A stretch of 55,117 nucleotides of DNA from Gemmatimonadales bacterium (GTDB lineage Bacteria; Gemmatimonadota; Gemmatimonadetes; Palauibacterales; Palauibacteraceae), in NCBI GenBank assembly GCA_009840115.1, contig VXOJ01000003.1, forward strand, positions 1 through 55,117, read 5' to 3'. A program made the position numbers and the translations under genes. The notes beneath the pieces are model-generated. The model worked only from the letters and a program-made list of their open reading frames with translations, was not told where the DNA came from and did no database searches. How positions within the stretch are numbered: position 1 is the stretch's first letter; the number at the start of each line of letters is the position of its first letter. Shown piece by piece: positions 52,186-55,117 of this stretch.

Positions 52186-52653
52186 GTGAACGCCACCGCG
52201 TGGACGATTCTTGGAGTTGGCGTATCTCTTCTGGCTGTAGCAATCCCTACAGCCTGGAACGTCATCAAGCATATGGGAGACCTTCGGGAGCGGGTTGCAT
52301 CTCTCGAGGAGAAGGTGAAAGGACTACCGGCTCAAGTTGATGAACTCATCAGGCAAACGGCTTACCTAGAAGGATTCATCTCAAACGATGTCAAGATCCA
52401 ACCACCTTCAGAGCCCGCGCGACTCGATCCCCCTGATCATGATGAAGGCTTGAGCGTCAGCTATTACTTCAAATATCGACCAGGCGAGTACAGATTCAGC
52501 TTCAGCGATGGCGAGATGGTACGGTGCTTTCTGACGGGGGGAGGCATCGCGGGATACGCCACCGAGCTGGCGGATATCGAGGAAGACAACCAGCGATACG
52601 CTGAGCATATCAGGCTGATCAGGCAGTGGTACGAAGAGCAGACGAACCCTTGA
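52186..52653 (+). CDS. Unknown membrane-anchored coiled-coil protein, second gene of a low-GC pair
   Basis: 155 residues from a GTG that follows the upstream TAG with no gap. The N-terminal helix WTILGVGVSLLAVAIPTAW is a single membrane segment. Residues about 32-65 (HMGDLRERVASLEEKVKGL then PAQVDELIRQTAYLEGF) form a coiled coil. The C-terminal 90 residues are a soluble domain with YYFKYRPGEYRFSFSDGE, then helices rich in acidic residues (ADIEEDNQRYAEHIRLIRQW). Low GC like its partner. The layout resembles small effector/sensor membrane pairs found in mobile islands, but no function can be assigned. Confidence 0.75.
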   Translation: MNATAWTILGVGVSLLAVAIPTAWNVIKHMGDLRERVASLEEKVKGLPAQVDELIRQTAYLEGFISNDVKIQPPSEPARLDPPDHDEGLSVSYYFKYRPGEYRFSFSDGEMVRCFLTGGGIAGYATELADIEEDNQRYAEHIRLIRQWYEEQTNP

Positions 52654-52698
52654 CCTCACGCCGGTAAGGGTTGGCGCACGAGTCCGAGGATCCGGTTC

Positions 52699-53138
52699 GA
52701 GGTAGCCGAAACCTACGTTGGCGCGAAGAAAACAAACACGCCAGTAAGAAGCTTCGCGCCGGTCGCGGGCCGGTGGGCAAGACGTCGGTCGCAGGAATCA
52801 AGGACGGCAACGCCAAGCGCGTTGCCGTGCGCATCTTGGACGATACGACCAGAGACTCGCTTCACGATTTTGCGGAATCGCACCGCGCCAAGGGCGCGAT
52901 GGTGACCCTCGAGCGGGCACACGAAGGCGTGCACCATCAGCTTTTGATCAAGCACCTTCAGCGATGCGTCAGCCAGTTCGCGGGCCGTCACAACGTCCGG
53001 GACATGGACACGCTGGAGCAGATGCAGCATGTCCTGGCCGGTATGGTCGGTCGGCGGCTACTCTCCAAGGTACCTGGTCTCGGACGAGGAGTGCGACTGG
53101 ATGAGCACACGGCCTGGAGCCTCTCGTCCCGGCGCTAG
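52699..53138 (+). pseudogene. Decayed IS1595 (ISXO2-like) transposase remnant
   Basis: Pieces of an IS1595-family DDE transposase. In one frame EVAETYVG (52699-52722) replaces the usual EVDETY-type motif, so the first catalytic Asp is Ala. The match then continues in another frame from ENKHASKKLRAGRGPVGKT, so a frameshift lies near 52725. After AKGAMV the sequence jumps to TLERAHEGVHHQ and KHLQRCVSQFAGRHNVRDMDT, which normally lie about 50 residues later: the part with the remaining catalytic residues is deleted. The N-terminal zinc-ribbon half is missing. No terminal inverted repeats were found. Confidence 0.75.
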
Positions 53139-53229
53139 CCGGAGATGAAGATGACCGGAAGGCCAGCCAGTTCGGGGACCTGTCTCGGACGAACGACGCC
53201 GCAGTGAGGCTGGGGGGCGCGTTTCTCGG

Positions 53230-53457
53230 TCATTCTTCAGCCTCTCCTGGCGATGGCGGGATCGGCTTGTCCCAGTTTTCCTCGAGGTACTCGATCAGAG
53301 CCTTTCGTACCGATTCCGGCATCGGAGGATTGGCAGGGATCAGCCTAACGTCATCAGGGTCGTCGGATTTGGCCCACAATTCCATATCCCCACGGATGCC
53401 GACGCATTCAAAGCCTTCTCGCTTTAGGTCGGATACCAGTTTGTCGCGGAACCTCAT
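53230..53457 (-). CDS. Small protein, HicA-like partner of the upstream gene
   Basis: 75 residues. The ATG overlaps the stop of the upstream gene (ATGA). LVSDLKREGFECVGIRGDMELWAKS and a C-terminal helix (PESVRKALIEYLEENW) follow the layout of HicA toxins: an N-terminal helix, GF, three strands and a final helix (pieces: LVSDLKREGFECV, GIRGDMELWAKS). However, the catalytic His of HicA (G-S-H) is absent; the same place reads G-D-M. It may be an inactive or differently acting relative. Being second in the pair is the reverse of the usual hicA-hicB order, though both orders occur. Confidence 0.55.
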   Translation of the reverse strand: MRFRDKLVSDLKREGFECVGIRGDMELWAKSDDPDDVRLIPANPPMPESVRKALIEYLEENWDKPIPPSPGEAEE

Positions 53458-53789
53458 GCGAGCGCATGGACCGGTTGCAGAATGTTGGTGACCTCGTTCA
53501 CCGGCCCGAACTCGAAATCGGCCGGTGGCGGCGACCCGGTAGCCGGAACGTCATGGCGATGGACTTCGAAGCCCATGCTCTCCAGCACTCCGACGCGCCC
53601 ACGCTTGATGAAGTAGCCTAGCAGAAGTTCGACCGCATCGGTCATCCGCTTGACCAGATCCTCGTGCGTATTCCCCCAGAGAAACGACTTGAATTCGTTG
53701 CTAGTTGCGATCAGGATCGGGTTCCCTTCGTCGTCCACCGACGGACGAACTTTCCAGGTCACTTGTCCCTTTACCACCGTCAAGTTCAT
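53454..53789 (-). CDS. HicB-like small protein, possible antitoxin
   Basis: 111 residues from ATG 53789, with GGAGGG eight bases upstream; a GTG at 53831 is less likely. VTWKVRPSVDDEGNPILIAT, LWGNTHEDLVKRMTDAVELLLGYF (split by WG/NT) and ESMGFEVHRHDVP follow the partial RNase-H fold of HicB antitoxins: strand, Asp/Glu-rich turn, G-x-T/S-x-E-D helix with ELLL. It has no C-terminal HTH, so it probably does not bind DNA by the usual domain. Coupled to the next gene by a 4-base overlap. Confidence 0.6.
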   Translation of the reverse strand: MNLTVVKGQVTWKVRPSVDDEGNPILIATSNEFKSFLWGNTHEDLVKRMTDAVELLLGYFIKRGRVGVLESMGFEVHRHDVPATGSPPPADFEFGPVNEVTNILQPVHALA

Positions 53790-53831
53790 GGCGTGAGCCC
53801 TCCGTTTTGCCTGCTTTTTTTGTAGGCGCAC

Positions 53832-55117
53832 CCCTCCCGCAATGGCCGGAAGGGATGCTCACAGATACGAATAGGTGAGGGCATCGTCAACGGATCTCCG
53901 GTGGATCGAGAGCATCCATCTCCTGGTCAAGGCGTGTTTCGACACCCGTGGTAATCAGATACGTGGCTGGTTCCACCCATGAAAACATGCGCGACTCCTC
54001 TTCGTCTCCTTGCGCTACTTGGACGATGTTCTACGGCGTTAGGGCTGTAAAGGTTCAGGCGGCGAGGTCGCTCGAAGCCGCGAGCCGGGAAGAACGTCCC
54101 CAGAGCCTGACCGGCTGCAACTCTAGGATCCGCCGTACTCTCAACCGGGCATCATCAAGTTGCAACCGGGTGTCTCTGCGGCTCACTGGTGACGCTTCAC
54201 GTTCTTGAACAACGTCCCCGCACAAGCCCGCGCGGGAGCCGAATCGCGAACTGACCCGAGATCGCCCGAACGGACGGACGGATCCCCGATTCGCCTCGGC
54301 GGTCTGTTGTGCCTCTGCCGCGAGCCCTCCTAAGGATCGAATCCGAGGCGGGTGCGTGGCGCCATAGGTCACCGACCAGCGGAAGGTTCGACGCAATCAG
54401 GATGCTGATAATCGGTGTCGTTACGATGCTCGTGCTCGTTTCAAGTTAGCGAGGGTACGTCGGATCCAGCCTCACCCTCGTTGCTCGCTGCTCCGAGACT
54501 CGCAACGGTCACGGTCACGCCGGAGACCGCGCATCTCAACGTTGAAGGGAAGGGTGCTTACGGCCGACACCGACGGCGACGGTGACAAGGGGCTGCTCCT
54601 TACCCGAATCGGCGACCGGGCGAGCAAGGGGGTTTTACCGAGGCTACAACGTGCAACTTGTCAGCCGGGCGAGAGGCACGCGACGGCGGAGTCAGTCTCC
54701 CGGCGCGAGGACGACGCAGTCGGATCGTCGTCTGGATTTGCCTCCACGGTGCGAATGGCGACGCGGACCGTGAAGATCGCGCCAAGCGCGGCCTTAAGAC
54801 CATCTGACAGGTCCGACCGACGGTCCGACCCCGGCGAAGCTCAGTGGCTCCGGCTCGTCCCAACAGGATTGCGACCTGCCTCGACCCGACCATACCCATG
54901 TGCGTCTTACGGCGGGCTCGGGCCTGTTCGTGGATTGCGAGCTGGTGCGAGGCCCCCTCCCTGCCGCTCTTCGCTCCCGGTTGCGCCTGCCCGGCGCGAA
55001 GGATCTGTTCCTAATCTCGTTGGGAGAGAGCATGGTGTCGACCCTTCGCGGAGACACTTGATGCCTAGCAGTCCGTGGATAAAGTCGGACTTGGCTGTGC
55101 CTTTGTAGGCGGGTTAA
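53832..55117. other. About 1.3 kb without a supported gene
   Basis: Reading frames up to 188 codons exist on both strands, but all are Arg/Ser/Pro-rich, overlap each other, and lack ribosome sites or recognisable domains. GC is about 60%, intermediate between the island and the rest. I see no CRISPR, tRNA or long repeat. It may be decayed mobile DNA or the edge of a gene outside the window. Confidence 0.55.

Noticed and set aside
54542..55108. 188-codon plus-strand frame at the window end
   Set aside because: Arg/Ser/Pro-rich with no ribosome site or motif; overlapping frames of equal quality exist on the other strand.
1..55117. CRISPR arrays and rRNA
   Set aside because: No regularly spaced direct repeats with unique spacers and no 16S/23S/5S conserved sequence were seen.

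Overview
This window looks like a chromosome segment of a high-GC (roughly 70%), Gram-negative, aerobic, peptide-consuming heterotroph. The evidence is signal peptides and lipoboxes, a Kdo hydroxylase that acts on LPS core sugar, a probable outer-membrane barrel protein, PQQ dehydrogenases and c-type cytochromes. The many secreted S9 peptidases and Ig/LRR-decorated lipoproteins suggest Gemmatimonadota or a relative. That is an inference: there is no rRNA in the window to test it.

Layout. 1-3.9 kb: the 3' end of an addA-type helicase-nuclease and a small helix-hairpin-helix membrane protein. 3.9-9.5 kb (+): M14 carboxypeptidase, a metzincin lipoprotein, a barrel-like protein and an S9 peptidase. 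9.6-16.6 kb (-): class C beta-lactamase-like hydrolase, PQQ dehydrogenase with a coupled dihaem cytochrome, S9 peptidase and a membrane protein. 16.7-25 kb (+): S9 lipoprotein, a 1088-residue LRR-metzincin lipoprotein, a TolB-propeller/CehA-type metallohydrolase and a degenerate Nudix protein. 25-30.5 kb: sodium-solute symporter divergent from a PLP decarboxylase, a membrane protein and gamma-glutamyltransferase. 30.5-36 kb (-): PQQ dehydrogenase with fused cytochrome, RidA, Kdo hydroxylase, and an N-acyl-D-amino-acid deacylase-like enzyme. 36-42.8 kb: S9 peptidase, CaiB-type CoA transferase, M24 peptidase, YpdA-like reductase and a class II aldolase. 42.8-47.3 kb (-): lhgO, a dihaem protein and a YVTN propeller as a coupled three-gene unit, then a YcaQ-type DNA glycosylase.

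From about 47.3 kb the character changes. Coding density falls. There is an NYN-domain fragment behind a leader with two tandem hairpins. An ArsR-SRPBCC-TolB operon follows, with a perfect operator. After it come a small unknown gene with a strong promoter and structured leader, a low-GC pair of unknown genes (one a membrane-anchored coiled coil), a wrecked IS1595-type transposase, a HicA/HicB-like pair, and about 1.3 kb with no convincing gene. This end is the accessory part of the window.

How it fits together. Four S9 peptidases, M14 and M24 peptidases, a gamma-glutamyltransferase, a D-aminoacylase-like enzyme and two metzincins point to extracytoplasmic protein and peptide breakdown. Quinoprotein and cytochrome units add periplasmic oxidations. 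The most unusual items are the two metzincin paralogs with different N-terminal modules, the Kdo hydroxylase that has no ordinary start codon, and the regulatory and unknown modules in the last 8 kb.
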